In this document: in pieces, positions 53,663 to 62,142 of the stretch | Numbering within the stretch: position 1 is the stretch's first letter | How the letters are laid out: each line of letters opens with the position of its first letter | Assembly (NCBI GenBank): GCA_023666965.1 | Contig: JAMPAZ010000007.1 | Location: forward strand, 1 to 62,142 | Length of the DNA: 62,142 bases | Source: Muribaculum sp. | GTDB lineage: Bacteria > Bacteroidota > Bacteroidia > Bacteroidales > Muribaculaceae | Direction: 5' to 3' | The notes under the pieces: model-generated | The model's database searches: none | Told to the model about the DNA's origin: nothing | The model's input: the letters and a program-made list of their open reading frames with translations, nothing else | Made by a program: the position numbers and the translations under genes

Positions 53663-54232
53663 TTAGAAACTTATTTCGCGGTTTATTTTATGAATCTTGG
53701 TAGAAAGCATCAGTCGGTAAATGCCAAAGCAGATGAAGGATATGCCTATATAGAGCCAAACTGCAACACCTCCGGCAATAGGCCCGGCGAGGAAGATGAC
53801 TGTCAGAACAAGGGTTATCAGTAGAAAGGCGAGAAACCATCCAAGCATACCCGAGTCATAAGATGTCAGCATACACGATTCTGCAATTGAGTTGATTACT
53901 GCAAATATCAAATATAAGCCGATGACATAAATAAAAGTGACAGTCAGAACGCTCTGAGGCAGAGTAAAAAGCCAGATACCACAAATCACTTCCAGTATTC
54001 CCAGTGCGAGTGGCCATCCCCATGTCGGCAATACCTTTCTTGAAGTAATGGCGAGACAGATATTGGCGATACCGGCTACGGTAATCAGCGCTGTGAATAC
54101 GTATGCCAAGATAGGTAATGAAGTTGTAGGGGAGCATAAGCACCATATTCCGATGCCTATGGCAAAGATGCCTGTCAACATGGGAACCCACCAATATTTA
54201 GTGAGACCCCCCTTGAAAATCATATCTTTCAT
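53663..54232 (-). CDS. HdeD-like (DUF308) membrane protein
   Basis: A 189-aa inner-membrane protein with six TM helices in three similar pairs (GIFAIGIGIWCL, LALGILEVICGIWLF, FLLITLVLTVIFLAG). The repeat pattern is typical of the HdeD/DUF308 family, linked in E. coli to acid resistance. It starts 12 bp downstream of the 263-aa membrane protein gene. Confidence 0.82.
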   Translation of the reverse strand: MKDMIFKGGLTKYWWVPMLTGIFAIGIGIWCLCSPTTSLPILAYVFTALITVAGIANICLAITSRKVLPTWGWPLALGILEVICGIWLFTLPQSVLTVTFIYVIGLYLIFAVINSIAESCMLTSYDSGMLGWFLAFLLITLVLTVIFLAGPIAGGVAVWLYIGISFICFGIYRLMLSTKIHKINREISF

Positions 54233-54244
54233 AATATTTCGTTT

Positions 54245-55036
54245 TTAACGTTTCAAAACCATTTTCATTGTGCCTTGAACGACAAGCACGCACAGGCAGC
54301 AGGTAATGATACCCATAAGTTGAGTGCAGAACCAGGGCATCTCAAGATCGTTGATTGCAAAGGCTGTGGTCATCGCTACAGCCGAATTCACGCCGAGGTA
54401 AGCCAACGGCAGGATTACAAGAGCCCAGAGGCTTCTTATGCCATTGAAGTAATCTCGATAGCGATATAGAATGGCTATCCCGAGGAACAGACCGGCATTG
54501 TTCATAAACATCCACCAGAGAGGCATGTTGACACTTCCGCCAATCACGACTAAAGGCTGGTTTCCATAATAAACATAAAGGCCGCCGACACCGAGGAATA
54601 CTATTTCGGCAATTACGTCAGTCAATACTGCCAACCAATAAACAGTCCATAGTTTCTTGGTTGAAGCGTTATCAAGAAGTGCCTTATACATTGTATAACC
54701 TACCACGGCAACATAACTCCACCAAACAATTACTACATGCAGATCCATTTTGTGGCCTAAAAGAGTAAATAAGGTGAATTTTTCGTTTGGTGATACTGTC
54801 CAATAAATGCAATTAAGCAAGCAGTTTACGGCTTCCGGGAAAACAAACAGAAACCCGGCAATCCAGATTGTTACCGGTAACCAGTTGTCTGTTTTCTTTG
54901 CAAGACGACAAGCAAGGACAAGGTAGATAATTCCGGCCAATATCAGTGCCGCGCATATCCACCACACATGCGCCATGTTATAGGCATATCCCATTGGAAT
55001 TTCGGGAATTTGAGGTAGTGAGAAGTAATTATCCAT
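54245..55036 (-). CDS. Multi-pass membrane protein of unknown function
   Basis: A 263-aa protein with about seven TM helices and an extracytoplasmic aromatic-rich N-terminus (FSLPQIPEIPMGYAYN). Conspicuous motifs are FVFPEAVNCLLNCIYW, GGLYVYYGNQPLVVIGG and LWWMFMNNAGLFLG. The YYGNQPL...PLWWxxxN pattern weakly recalls AveC-like membrane proteins of actinobacteria; this is memory-based and uncertain. First gene of the HdeD/small protein cluster. Confidence 0.55.
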   Translation of the reverse strand: MDNYFSLPQIPEIPMGYAYNMAHVWWICAALILAGIIYLVLACRLAKKTDNWLPVTIWIAGFLFVFPEAVNCLLNCIYWTVSPNEKFTLFTLLGHKMDLHVVIVWWSYVAVVGYTMYKALLDNASTKKLWTVYWLAVLTDVIAEIVFLGVGGLYVYYGNQPLVVIGGSVNMPLWWMFMNNAGLFLGIAILYRYRDYFNGIRSLWALVILPLAYLGVNSAVAMTTAFAINDLEMPWFCTQLMGIITCCLCVLVVQGTMKMVLKR

Positions 55037-55126
55037 AGTTGAAATATTTTAGTTCGTTAATGAACTTATAACAACTATGGGATATTAAAGAATTGTCCCG
55101 CCGGATAACAGTATTGGTCTATTGGA

Positions 55127-55357
55127 CTACATTTTCTCGTTTACTGGCAATTCGTGCAAACATAAGTACAGTCCGACAGCCAGACCGAGCATACTCATAG
55201 ACAAGCCCATCTGGACCAATGAAGGCGTGGCATGGAAAACCTCTGCCGGCGATGGTAAAGTGGGCAGATACATGTCGGTCACAAATAAGCCGAAAGCCGA
55301 CAATATGCCTAAAAATACGATGAGGAAAATGAAATATTTGCGTCCGGATTCTTTCGT
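55127..55357 (-). pseudogene. Decayed N-terminal fragment of a Bcr/CflA-type MFS drug exporter
   Basis: The minus-strand frame reads KESGRKYFIFLIVFLGILSA, LFVTDMYLPTLPS and SLVQMGLSMSMLGLAVG, the TM1-TM2 signature of Bcr/CflA transporters (normally about 400 aa). The codon where Met is expected is ACG (55355-55357). After LAVG the similarity is lost, and a stop follows 14 codons later. It sits 12 bp from the AraC regulator stop, as if once regulated by it. Confidence 0.7.
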
Positions 55358-55369
55358 ATAGATTGTATA

Positions 55370-56296
55370 TTATTGTTGTATGCGATATGCCTTAGGGGAA
55401 AGCCCGGTGTGGCGTTTGAAGTATTTGCCGAAGAATGATTGGTTTGAGAAATTAAGTGCGTATGCTATTTCCTGGATGCTCATCGGCGAATACTTAATGA
55501 GATTTTTTGCTTCGAGTATGACATACTCGTCAATCCATTCAGTGGCGAGACGTCCGCTGGCTTTTTTGATTACAAGGCTAAGGTATTTCGGGCTTAATCC
55601 CATCTTGTCGGAATAGAATCTTATGGAGTGGTGCTTCATATAGTTATCTTGCAGAAGCCGCATGAATCGGTCGAAGTGACTGTTGTCCTGTATGGGGAGC
55701 TTTCCCGCAGTAAGGGAATTTTTATACTGGTCGGTGGTTTCGTAGAGTATGCGGTAAATCAAAGACTTTAACGAAGCCCTCACCATTTCGGGATAATAGA
55801 GGTTGGCCTTGTCGCATCTGATTAAATTCTCAGAAATAGACATCAACAAACTTATTTCACGGCAACTTTCAGAGGATAAGGTGAAGAATTGTTGTTGCCG
55901 GACAATCTTATGCTGTAGAGGTATGTTCTCGAATTTTATACCGAGCTCGTCAATAAATTCCTGAGTGAAAATCATTAGATGCATCCGGCTCGGCTGAATG
56001 GTATTAATGCGTACAATAGTTCCGGGATTATATAGGAACAAGCTGTTTGATGATAATGTCCCATGGAATAGATTACAGGTCAGCTCTATCAATCCATTTG
56101 AACAAATGACCAAAATATAGGCATTTATCCTGACGGGATATTTGAATATGTCCTTATCTGTGTCGGTGCTTATTTCTTTAAGACAACAAAATTTGCCGAA
56201 TCGGGTACATTCTCGAAGCAATTTGCTAATCGACAATAGTTTGTCAAACGACAAAGCTTCCATATTTTCCGGCAAAAGTTCTGAATCATTTTCCAT
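55370..56296 (-). CDS. AraC-family transcriptional regulator
   Basis: A 308-aa regulator: an N-terminal cupin-like sensing domain of about 190 residues and a C-terminal double HTH (YSDKMGLSPKYLSLVIKKASG and MSIQEIAYALNFSNQSFFGKYFKRHTGLSPKAYR). A consensus -7 box at 56301-56308 lies only 4 bp upstream of this ATG, so the mRNA would be leaderless. A start at the internal Met12 (56263) is an attractive alternative. Likely targets are the downstream cluster and the divergent RND pump. Confidence 0.9.
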   Translation of the reverse strand: MENDSELLPENMEALSFDKLLSISKLLRECTRFGKFCCLKEISTDTDKDIFKYPVRINAYILVICSNGLIELTCNLFHGTLSSNSLFLYNPGTIVRINTIQPSRMHLMIFTQEFIDELGIKFENIPLQHKIVRQQQFFTLSSESCREISLLMSISENLIRCDKANLYYPEMVRASLKSLIYRILYETTDQYKNSLTAGKLPIQDNSHFDRFMRLLQDNYMKHHSIRFYSDKMGLSPKYLSLVIKKASGRLATEWIDEYVILEAKNLIKYSPMSIQEIAYALNFSNQSFFGKYFKRHTGLSPKAYRIQQ

Positions 56297-56300
56297 GGCA

Positions 56301-56308
56301 CAAAGTTA
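56301..56308 (-). promoter_or_regulatory. -7 box for the AraC regulator
   Basis: TAACTTTG on the minus strand, exact TAnnTTTG. Its closeness to the annotated ATG argues for leaderless mRNA or the internal start at 56263. Confidence 0.5.
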
Positions 56309-56460
56309 ATGAATAAATCGGACAATCGATTAAAAAAATCCAAATTCGACCAATAGAACAATGTTTGAGAAAAACCAACCTCTTTTATGCGAATTAAGGG
56401 ACAATGCAGACTAATCTTTAATTGTTATTAAGATAAATTATACTATATCATTGTGTCGTC

Positions 56461-57516
56461 ATGTTTCAACTATTAGACTACAGTAAATTAATTCCAGTGG
56501 CCGGTGCCTTAATGGTGCTGAGTGCCTGTGGGCACAGTAACCCCGAAATCCATGGGGGTAACAATGACCCTGTAAGAGTTAAAGTAATGTGCTCGTATTC
56601 TCCGTCGGTCAATGCGTCGGACAGTTATTCGGGTACGGTAGAGGCGGGGAGTTCCACCACGCCGAGCTTTTCCGTGGCCGGAACTATAAGCAAGATCTAT
56701 GTCACGGAGGGGCAACGGGTAAGTAAAGGACAGAAGATTGCAAGCGTAGACGGGGCATCGCTTAAAAATGCGAATGATATAGCGGAGGCGGCTTTGCGTG
56801 AGGCTCAAGACGCTTATAATAGAATGAAGAAGCTGCATGAGGCCGATGCGCTGCCTGAAATGCAGTGGGTAGGTGTTCAGGAGCGACTTAAACAGGCGGA
56901 GGCCGCGGCCAGAATTGCGCGCACCGGCATGAATGACGCAAATCTATATTCACCGATTGACGGAGTCGTGGCTCAAAAAATTGCGGATGTCGGTCAGACT
57001 GTGGCTCCCGGAATGCCGGTCGTTGAGTTGATGGATGTCGGAACGCTTAAGGTCAAGATTTCAGTGCCTGAATCAGATTTGAGGGTGATGGAGCCAGGCT
57101 TGTCGGCCAATGTTGTAGCGGGTGGAAAGACTTATTGCGCAAAATTGGTTGAAAAAGGGGTGGCCGCCAACACGTTGTCGCGTAATTACGATATTAAGTT
57201 CCGAATAATGAATCCTGACAGCAATCTTTCGCCGGGTATGATCTGCAGTGTCTCGGTTGACGGAGAGCGCAAATCGACGGAGTCGGATCCGGCCGGAGAT
57301 ATTGTTTTGCCTCCGCAGGCTGTAGTGCTTGACTGGAACAACACATATTATGTATGGATAAAGCGGGATGGCTTGGCAGAGCGTAAAAGAATTGAAGTCG
57401 GCGGACTCGATGCCCGAGGCATTATAGTAGTCGGTGGCGTCTCGTCCGGCGACAGCGTGATCGTCGAGGGACAGCAAAAATTAAGTCGTGGACTTAAGGT
57501 GGTGGCAATAAACTAA
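56461..57516 (+). CDS. RND efflux periplasmic adaptor lipoprotein
   Basis: A 351-aa membrane-fusion protein: lipoprotein signal ending LSACGHS, lipoyl halves (VAGTISKIYVTEGQRVSKGQ and NLYSPIDGVVAQKIADVGQTV), a short coiled coil (about 100-155), a beta-barrel and a membrane-proximal domain (GQQKLSRGLKVV at the end). First gene of an adaptor-pump-channel operon; a 6-bp gap separates it from the pump gene. Confidence 0.9.
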   Translation: MFQLLDYSKLIPVAGALMVLSACGHSNPEIHGGNNDPVRVKVMCSYSPSVNASDSYSGTVEAGSSTTPSFSVAGTISKIYVTEGQRVSKGQKIASVDGASLKNANDIAEAALREAQDAYNRMKKLHEADALPEMQWVGVQERLKQAEAAARIARTGMNDANLYSPIDGVVAQKIADVGQTVAPGMPVVELMDVGTLKVKISVPESDLRVMEPGLSANVVAGGKTYCAKLVEKGVAANTLSRNYDIKFRIMNPDSNLSPGMICSVSVDGERKSTESDPAGDIVLPPQAVVLDWNNTYYVWIKRDGLAERKRIEVGGLDARGIIVVGGVSSGDSVIVEGQQKLSRGLKVVAIN

Positions 57517-57522
57517 GGCGCT

Positions 57523-60500
57523 ATGGAAAGGTTTAAGAATCCGAATATTGTCTCCATCGGGCTACAATACAGGCGTATAGTGATTTTAATCACCTGCGTG
57601 TTGATAGCATGGGGCGTTTACTCGCTGATTGAGATGGACAAGAATGAGTTTCCTTCGTTCACCATCCGCGAAGGAGTGGTGGCGGCGGTATATCCCGGTG
57701 CCGATGCGACACAGGTAGAGCAGGAGGTGCTCAAACCTCTGCAGGACTACGTGTTCAGTTTTAAGGAGGTTAATAAAGAGAAGACGACCGCGCAGGTGTC
57801 TGACGGCATGGTGATGATTTTTGTTACGCTTGACGATAATGTTGACGATAATGAGTCAGACCAGTTTTGGGATAAATTTAAGCTTGGCGTAGACAATGTC
57901 AAGGCGACACTTCCTCCCGGAGTTCTTGCGGTGGAGACTATTTCCGACTTCGGCAACACGTCGGCACTGCTGCTCACGATGCAAGGAACTGATAAGACTT
58001 ACCGCGAACTGCGTGACTACATGAATCAATTGCGCGACCGATTAAGGGCCGTGCCGAGCATCGGCACGATGACTGTGTACGGCGAGCAGACAGAGCAGAT
58101 TAGTGTTCATATCAATACTGAAAGGCTGTCGCATTACGGTATTGACGAAAAGACTCTTGCACTTACTCTGTTAGCGCAGGGCTTTGAAACTACCGGCGGC
58201 CGGTTAAAGTCGGACCGATATACGATGCCCCTTTATGTGGCTGAATCGTTCAATTCGGTCAACGACATAAAGCAGACGGTGGTGCTCTCCACTCCGACAG
58301 GTGATGTCGTGCGGCTTGGCGACATAGCCGATGTGGTTCGCGAATATCCGGAACCGTCGAGCTATATCACCAATAACGGAGAGAAATGTCTGCTTTTGAG
58401 TATTGAGATGAAGGATGGAGAAAACATCGTGGCGATGGGCAATGCCGCAGGGAAAGTCATAGATGATTTTGCGGCTGATATGCCGGTCGACATGGAGCTG
58501 TTTAAGATTACGGATCAGCCAACGGTGGTCAATCTCAGCGTTTTGGACTTCCTTCGGGAACTTTTGATAGCAATCGTTGCGGTGTTGGTGGTGATAATGT
58601 TCCTGCTTCCATTAAAGGTGGCATTTATAGCTGCGCTTACAATACCGGTGAGCATTTTTATCTCGCTCGGTTTGTTTTATGCATTCGGAATAGAGCTTAA
58701 TACGGTGACTTTAGCCTGTCTGATCGTGTCGTTGGGTATGATTGTCGATAATTCGGTAGTGATAATTGATGAGTATGTGGATCTTATCTCAGGCGGAATG
58801 CCCCATAAGCAGGCTACCATCAATGCCGGCACGATGTTTTTCCGCGCTATCGTTTCGGCTACACTTGCTATTTCCATCACATTTTTCCCATTCCTGATCA
58901 CTATGACCGGAATGTTCCGCGACTTCCTTACCGATTTTCCGTGGGCTATATTGTTGATTTTGACAATCTCGTTGATAGTGGCGGAATTGCTTGTCCCGTA
59001 TCTTCAATTCAGGATGATAAAGGAGCCTATTTATGCCATTGAAAAGGAGGCAATTCAAAGCGGGAAGAAAAAATTTTCATTCTTTGTCAGTCTGCAAAAG
59101 TGGTACGACAAATTGATAGCACTTTGTTTTGCGTGGCCAAAGACGAGCATCGTTATCGGTGTCGTATCGGTCATTGTCGGGACATGGGCGTTTATTACAC
59201 GACCTATTCAACTGATGCCCATTGCAGAACGCGACCAGTTTGCCGTTGAGATTTATTTGCCGACAGGTTCTTCACTGTCAGCCACAGATGCGATAGCGGA
59301 CAGTCTGGCCAAGATACTTCGAAAGGACGATCGCGTCATCTCTGTGGCATCGTTCCACGGCATGTCGTCGCCTCGATTTCAGACTACGTATGCTCCTCAG
59401 GTGGGAGGCCCGAATTATGCGCAGTTTATAGTAAACACGAAGAGTGACGAGGCCACTATTGAATTGCTTAACGAATACACTCCTAAGTATCAGGATTATT
59501 TTCCCGGTGCATACGTGAAGTTTAAGCAGTTAAGCTATTCTAATGCCAAATATCCCGTTGAGGTACGCTTGGCGGGCCTGGACTATGAACAGAATCTTAA
59601 GGTTGCCGACACTGTCATGTCCATAATGAGGAGGATTCCGGGACTGACACTTGTGAGACCTTCGGCCGGCAGTCAGCTCGTTGCGGCGACCGTGGAACCT
59701 AATACCATGCAGATGTCGCGCCTTGGACTTAACAACACGCTTCTTGAGATGACGTTAGCCATGAGGTATGGCTCGGGAGTGCCGATGGGTACTCTTTGGG
59801 AGGGAGACTATGGGATAAGTATTGTCGCCAAAACCCAAAATTCCGATAGCTCGACGTATTCCGCTTTGATGCGAGAGCCTATTCCTGTCATGGGAATAGG
59901 CAATTCTCCGCTCCGTGCCTTTGCGGAAGTCAAACCTTCTTGGCATCCCGGACAGATTGACTATCGCGGCGGCATACCTACCGCAATTATATCGGCCGAT
60001 AATGTGCGTGGCGAGAATTCTTTGGCTCAGACGGCAATTCTTCAGAAAGAATTGAAAAATATTGAGCTTCCGGACGGGGTGGCTTTAAGCTACGGCGGCG
60101 ACTTTGAACAGTCGGAAGAGATTATCCCTCAGATGGGTATGGCCCTTTTGATAGCGGTGGTCATTATATTTTTTATTTTGGTCTTCCACTATAAGGGTGT
60201 AACGGTTCCCGTGTTGATGCTTGTTTCATTGGTATTTATTATGCCAGGGACGGGTCTCGGACTTGTCGTAATGAACGAAGTTATAAGTCTGACCTGCACA
60301 CTCGGCTTGATTAGTCTTATGGGTATTCTTGTCAGAAATGTCATAATTATGTTTGACTATGCCGAGGAGCTCCAGGAACAAGGGATGTCGGTTAAGGATT
60401 CTATTTTCCAGGCGAGCGAGCGCCGAATGCGTCCTATATTTCTGACATCGGCGGCCGCGACTATGGGCGTGTTGCCGATGGTGGTGTCGGGAAGTGCGCT

Positions 60501-60675
60501 TTGGAAGCCTATGGGTATAGTGATCTTTTTCGGGACACCGATTACGATGGTGTTCATCTTGACTGTAATTCCGTTGCTTTATTGGAAGTTCTGCAAGAAA
60601 GCGGCTCCGACTATTGAACTGCCGGTTTATCCAGAGGAAGAAACTGCAGATGTACAACCTACTCAACAAAAATAA
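57523..60675 (+). CDS. RND multidrug efflux pump (HAE1/AcrB-like)
   Basis: A 1050-aa proton-driven inner-membrane pump with 12 TM helices. The TM4 relay segment reads GMIVDNSVVIIDEYVDL (one Asp before Asn, then a second acidic residue) rather than the metal-pump DFG...DGA motif. Periplasmic porter segments follow the AcrB order. It ends about 30 residues after TM12. It works with the adjacent lipoprotein adaptor and TolC-like channel. Drugs, bile salts or fatty acids are plausible substrates in a gut bacterium (inference). Confidence 0.92.
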   Translation: MERFKNPNIVSIGLQYRRIVILITCVLIAWGVYSLIEMDKNEFPSFTIREGVVAAVYPGADATQVEQEVLKPLQDYVFSFKEVNKEKTTAQVSDGMVMIFVTLDDNVDDNESDQFWDKFKLGVDNVKATLPPGVLAVETISDFGNTSALLLTMQGTDKTYRELRDYMNQLRDRLRAVPSIGTMTVYGEQTEQISVHINTERLSHYGIDEKTLALTLLAQGFETTGGRLKSDRYTMPLYVAESFNSVNDIKQTVVLSTPTGDVVRLGDIADVVREYPEPSSYITNNGEKCLLLSIEMKDGENIVAMGNAAGKVIDDFAADMPVDMELFKITDQPTVVNLSVLDFLRELLIAIVAVLVVIMFLLPLKVAFIAALTIPVSIFISLGLFYAFGIELNTVTLACLIVSLGMIVDNSVVIIDEYVDLISGGMPHKQATINAGTMFFRAIVSATLAISITFFPFLITMTGMFRDFLTDFPWAILLILTISLIVAELLVPYLQFRMIKEPIYAIEKEAIQSGKKKFSFFVSLQKWYDKLIALCFAWPKTSIVIGVVSVIVGTWAFITRPIQLMPIAERDQFAVEIYLPTGSSLSATDAIADSLAKILRKDDRVISVASFHGMSSPRFQTTYAPQVGGPNYAQFIVNTKSDEATIELLNEYTPKYQDYFPGAYVKFKQLSYSNAKYPVEVRLAGLDYEQNLKVADTVMSIMRRIPGLTLVRPSAGSQLVAATVEPNTMQMSRLGLNNTLLEMTLAMRYGSGVPMGTLWEGDYGISIVAKTQNSDSSTYSALMREPIPVMGIGNSPLRAFAEVKPSWHPGQIDYRGGIPTAIISADNVRGENSLAQTAILQKELKNIELPDGVALSYGGDFEQSEEIIPQMGMALLIAVVIIFFILVFHYKGVTVPVLMLVSLVFIMPGTGLGLVVMNEVISLTCTLGLISLMGILVRNVIIMFDYAEELQEQGMSVKDSIFQASERRMRPIFLTSAAATMGVLPMVVSGSALWKPMGIVIFFGTPITMVFILTVIPLLYWKFCKKAAPTIELPVYPEEETADVQPTQQK

Positions 60676-60676
60676 G

Positions 60677-62014
60677 ATGAAGACTAAGAACATAGTATAT
60701 TCGAGTATTGTATCCGCGCTTTTGGCATGTCCATTTACGGGGTTCGGGAAATCTCTGCCTTCCGACACTCTGACATTGACGCTCGAACAGTGCCGCGAAA
60801 TGGCTCTAACGGGAAACGCCGCGGCCAAAACGGCGATAAACGATGTAAAAGTGGCGAAAGAGACTTCGGATGAGGCTTTTACGAAGTATTTTCCGGAAAT
60901 ATCAGCGGCCGGGATGTCGTTTTGGGCCAATCATGACATTATTCAGTATAATGTACTGGACATGTTTCAGCTTGGAATGATAAAGAAAGGCGTGACGGCT
61001 GGTGTGGCCGCAGTGCAACCTATATTCGCAGGGGGCCAGATTGTAAACGGCAATGCTCTTGCCCGGTTAGGCGAGTCAGTGGCGGAATTGCGCAGACGGC
61101 AAACCGACGAGGAGATATGTGTATCAGTGGATAAGTATTATTGGAAGCTGGTGTCTTTGCAATCGCAGAAAGAGACGTTGGCTTCGCTCCTTGTGATGCT
61201 TGACACGTTGGCGTATCAGACGCAAGTGGCGGTGGCGGCGGGAGTTATTCTTAAGAACGATCTTTTGAGAGTGGAGCTTCAGCGTAACGATTACAATGCG
61301 GTCATGATTGATCTTGACAACGGGATAGCCCTGTGCTCTAATTTATTGGGGCAATATGTAGGCGCGGGTCTGACACCTGTTAAAGTCACTGAACGAGTCG
61401 TGCCCGGAGCGACTCCCGATTTTCCGTATGATTTGTGGCGTGAACCGCAGGATGCAGTTGCAAACACGGCTGTCTACGGGATGCTTAATTCGGCGGTCAA
61501 AGCTTCTGAATTGGAGAAGAAAATGACGATAGGGAGCAACTTGCCGACGGTGGGGCTTGGCGCGGGTTGGTTTTACCACAATTTACTGCGTCAGGATCAT
61601 AATTTTGGAGCAGTTTTTGTTGCCGTGAATGTGCCATTGTCCGGTTGGTGGGGTGGTTCACATGCAATAAAGCGTAAGAATTTAGAAATTCAAAATGCGC
61701 GTATTCAATTTGAGGACGGAAAGGAGATGCTCCAAATAGCAATGAAAGACGCGTGGGACAATCTGACGGCCTCATACCGCAAGATGGGGAATGCTTCCGA
61801 ATCCATAACGCAGGCTACAGAAAATTTACGCTTGAATGAAAACTATTATAGGGTGGGAGTAACTTCGATTACAGATTTGCTTGATGCACAGACTTTATAT
61901 AAGAAGGCTTGCGACCAATATGTGGGAGCCTATTCCGATTATCGAGTCCGCCACACTGAATACTTAAAGGCTACGGGTCAACTCACACCGGTAGTGACCG
62001 AGGAAACTAAGTGA
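60677..62014 (+). CDS. Outer-membrane efflux channel (TolC family)
   Basis: A 445-aa channel: signal peptide (MKTKNIVYSSIVSALLACPF), repeat one LTLEQCREMALTGN and repeat two ending in RLNENYYRVGVTSITDLLDAQ, the standard TolC signature. The ATG lies 1 bp after the pump stop; an in-frame start at 60614 would overlap the pump and lacks a signal peptide. Confidence 0.9.
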   Translation: MKTKNIVYSSIVSALLACPFTGFGKSLPSDTLTLTLEQCREMALTGNAAAKTAINDVKVAKETSDEAFTKYFPEISAAGMSFWANHDIIQYNVLDMFQLGMIKKGVTAGVAAVQPIFAGGQIVNGNALARLGESVAELRRRQTDEEICVSVDKYYWKLVSLQSQKETLASLLVMLDTLAYQTQVAVAAGVILKNDLLRVELQRNDYNAVMIDLDNGIALCSNLLGQYVGAGLTPVKVTERVVPGATPDFPYDLWREPQDAVANTAVYGMLNSAVKASELEKKMTIGSNLPTVGLGAGWFYHNLLRQDHNFGAVFVAVNVPLSGWWGGSHAIKRKNLEIQNARIQFEDGKEMLQIAMKDAWDNLTASYRKMGNASESITQATENLRLNENYYRVGVTSITDLLDAQTLYKKACDQYVGAYSDYRVRHTEYLKATGQLTPVVTEETK

Positions 62015-62050
62015 AAATCTTTGCAGATTTCACATATCACCGCAATATAA
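62011..62050 (-). repeat. Inverted fragment of the dispersed element
   Basis: Read on the minus strand, 62050 to 62014 gives TTATATTGCGG...AAATCTGCAAAGATTT, closely matching the interior of the 261-bp element (TTATATTGGAG...AAATCTGCAAAGATTT). The plus strand also forms a GTGA(A)AATCT/AGATTTCAC hairpin at 62011-62033, which may terminate the efflux operon. Confidence 0.5.
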
Positions 62051-62053
62051 GAC

Positions 62054-62142
62054 GGTGTGTCAAAATGTCATTTGCTTCTGAAAGAAGATTAACTTGTGTA
62101 GCCGGGTAAAGCGGTCGTTAGACCGATTTGCCCGGTTTTATA
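62054..62142 (+). repeat. 261-bp dispersed element, copy 3 (cut by window end)
   Basis: Begins GGTGTGTCAAAATG, a near-perfect inverse of the element's right end, and follows copy 2 almost base for base (same AGCCGGGTAAAGCGGTC hairpin) to the window edge. It lies 40 bp after the TolC-family stop, in the same orientation. Confidence 0.75.

Noticed and set aside
55122-55361. 79-aa plus-strand ORF
   Set aside because: It is antisense to the Bcr/CflA remnant, which shows clear family motifs on the minus strand.
1-62142. tRNA, rRNA, CRISPR array or complete insertion sequence
   Set aside because: No cloverleaf, rRNA-like segment, regular direct-repeat array or transposase gene was recognised by eye; the 261-bp repeats are too few and too dispersed for CRISPR.

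Overview
Organism. Genes are dense, GC is moderate, and upstream regions repeatedly carry the Bacteroidota -7 box TAnnTTTG (15 instances listed, each placed before a plausible start). Other signs point the same way: a TonB-dependent receptor with a lipoprotein partner, a conserved ilvD-ilvB-ilvN-acyl-ACP thioesterase-ilvC operon, a Vor-type oxidoreductase and a small ECF sigma module. A gut Bacteroidales, perhaps Muribaculaceae-like, fits best. The family-level guess is inference.

Layout. 0-3 kb: a Cys-rich peptide with a double-glycine leader, divergent from a C39-peptidase ABC exporter that is followed by a 49-aa membrane stub. 3-7 kb: RNase H, an alanine dehydrogenase-like protein, shikimate kinase and ApbE. 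7-13 kb: a Czc-type metal efflux operon headed by a His-rich small protein. 13-15.6 kb: a P-type Ca2+ ATPase. 15.6-18.4 kb: an AT-rich accessory patch with a C39/papain-like lipoprotein, a secreted protein, and two truncated genes joined tail to tail. 18.4-28 kb: an M16 peptidase, a small Asp/His-rich protein, a mobile-element-like repeat, a 1929-aa alpha-2-macroglobulin, and an ECF sigma/membrane protein/Spy-like module. 28-32 kb: a ZIP transporter and a TonB receptor with its lipoprotein. 32.5-36.6 kb: an orphan terminase large subunit paired with a 720-aa protein of unknown function, with no other phage genes nearby. 36.8-39.5 kb: a vor operon. 39.5-45 kb: aldolase, AspT-like transporter, thioesterase, HAD phosphatase and histidine kinase. 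45.4-51.7 kb: the ilv operon. 51.8-56.3 kb: a stress-like cluster with an AraC regulator and a decayed Bcr/CflA gene. 56.4-62 kb: an HAE1-type RND tripartite pump.

How parts work together. The ilv operon appears to be controlled by transcription attenuation. A 24-codon leader ORF (11 Leu/Ile/Val codons) precedes a hairpin, and the end of the leader is exactly complementary to seven bases of the hairpin's 5' arm. The vor enzyme acts on branched 2-oxoacids, so it is metabolically linked to ilv. The peptide/exporter pair looks like a small secreted RiPP or bacteriocin system. The sigma/membrane protein/Spy-like trio looks like an envelope-stress circuit.

Repeats. A 261-bp element with terminal inverted repeats and several internal hairpins occurs twice in full (20127-20387, 45154-45414) and once cut by the window end (62054-62142). 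Related fragments lie beside copies 1 and 3. It looks like a non-autonomous element (MITE-like). No tRNA, rRNA or CRISPR array was seen.
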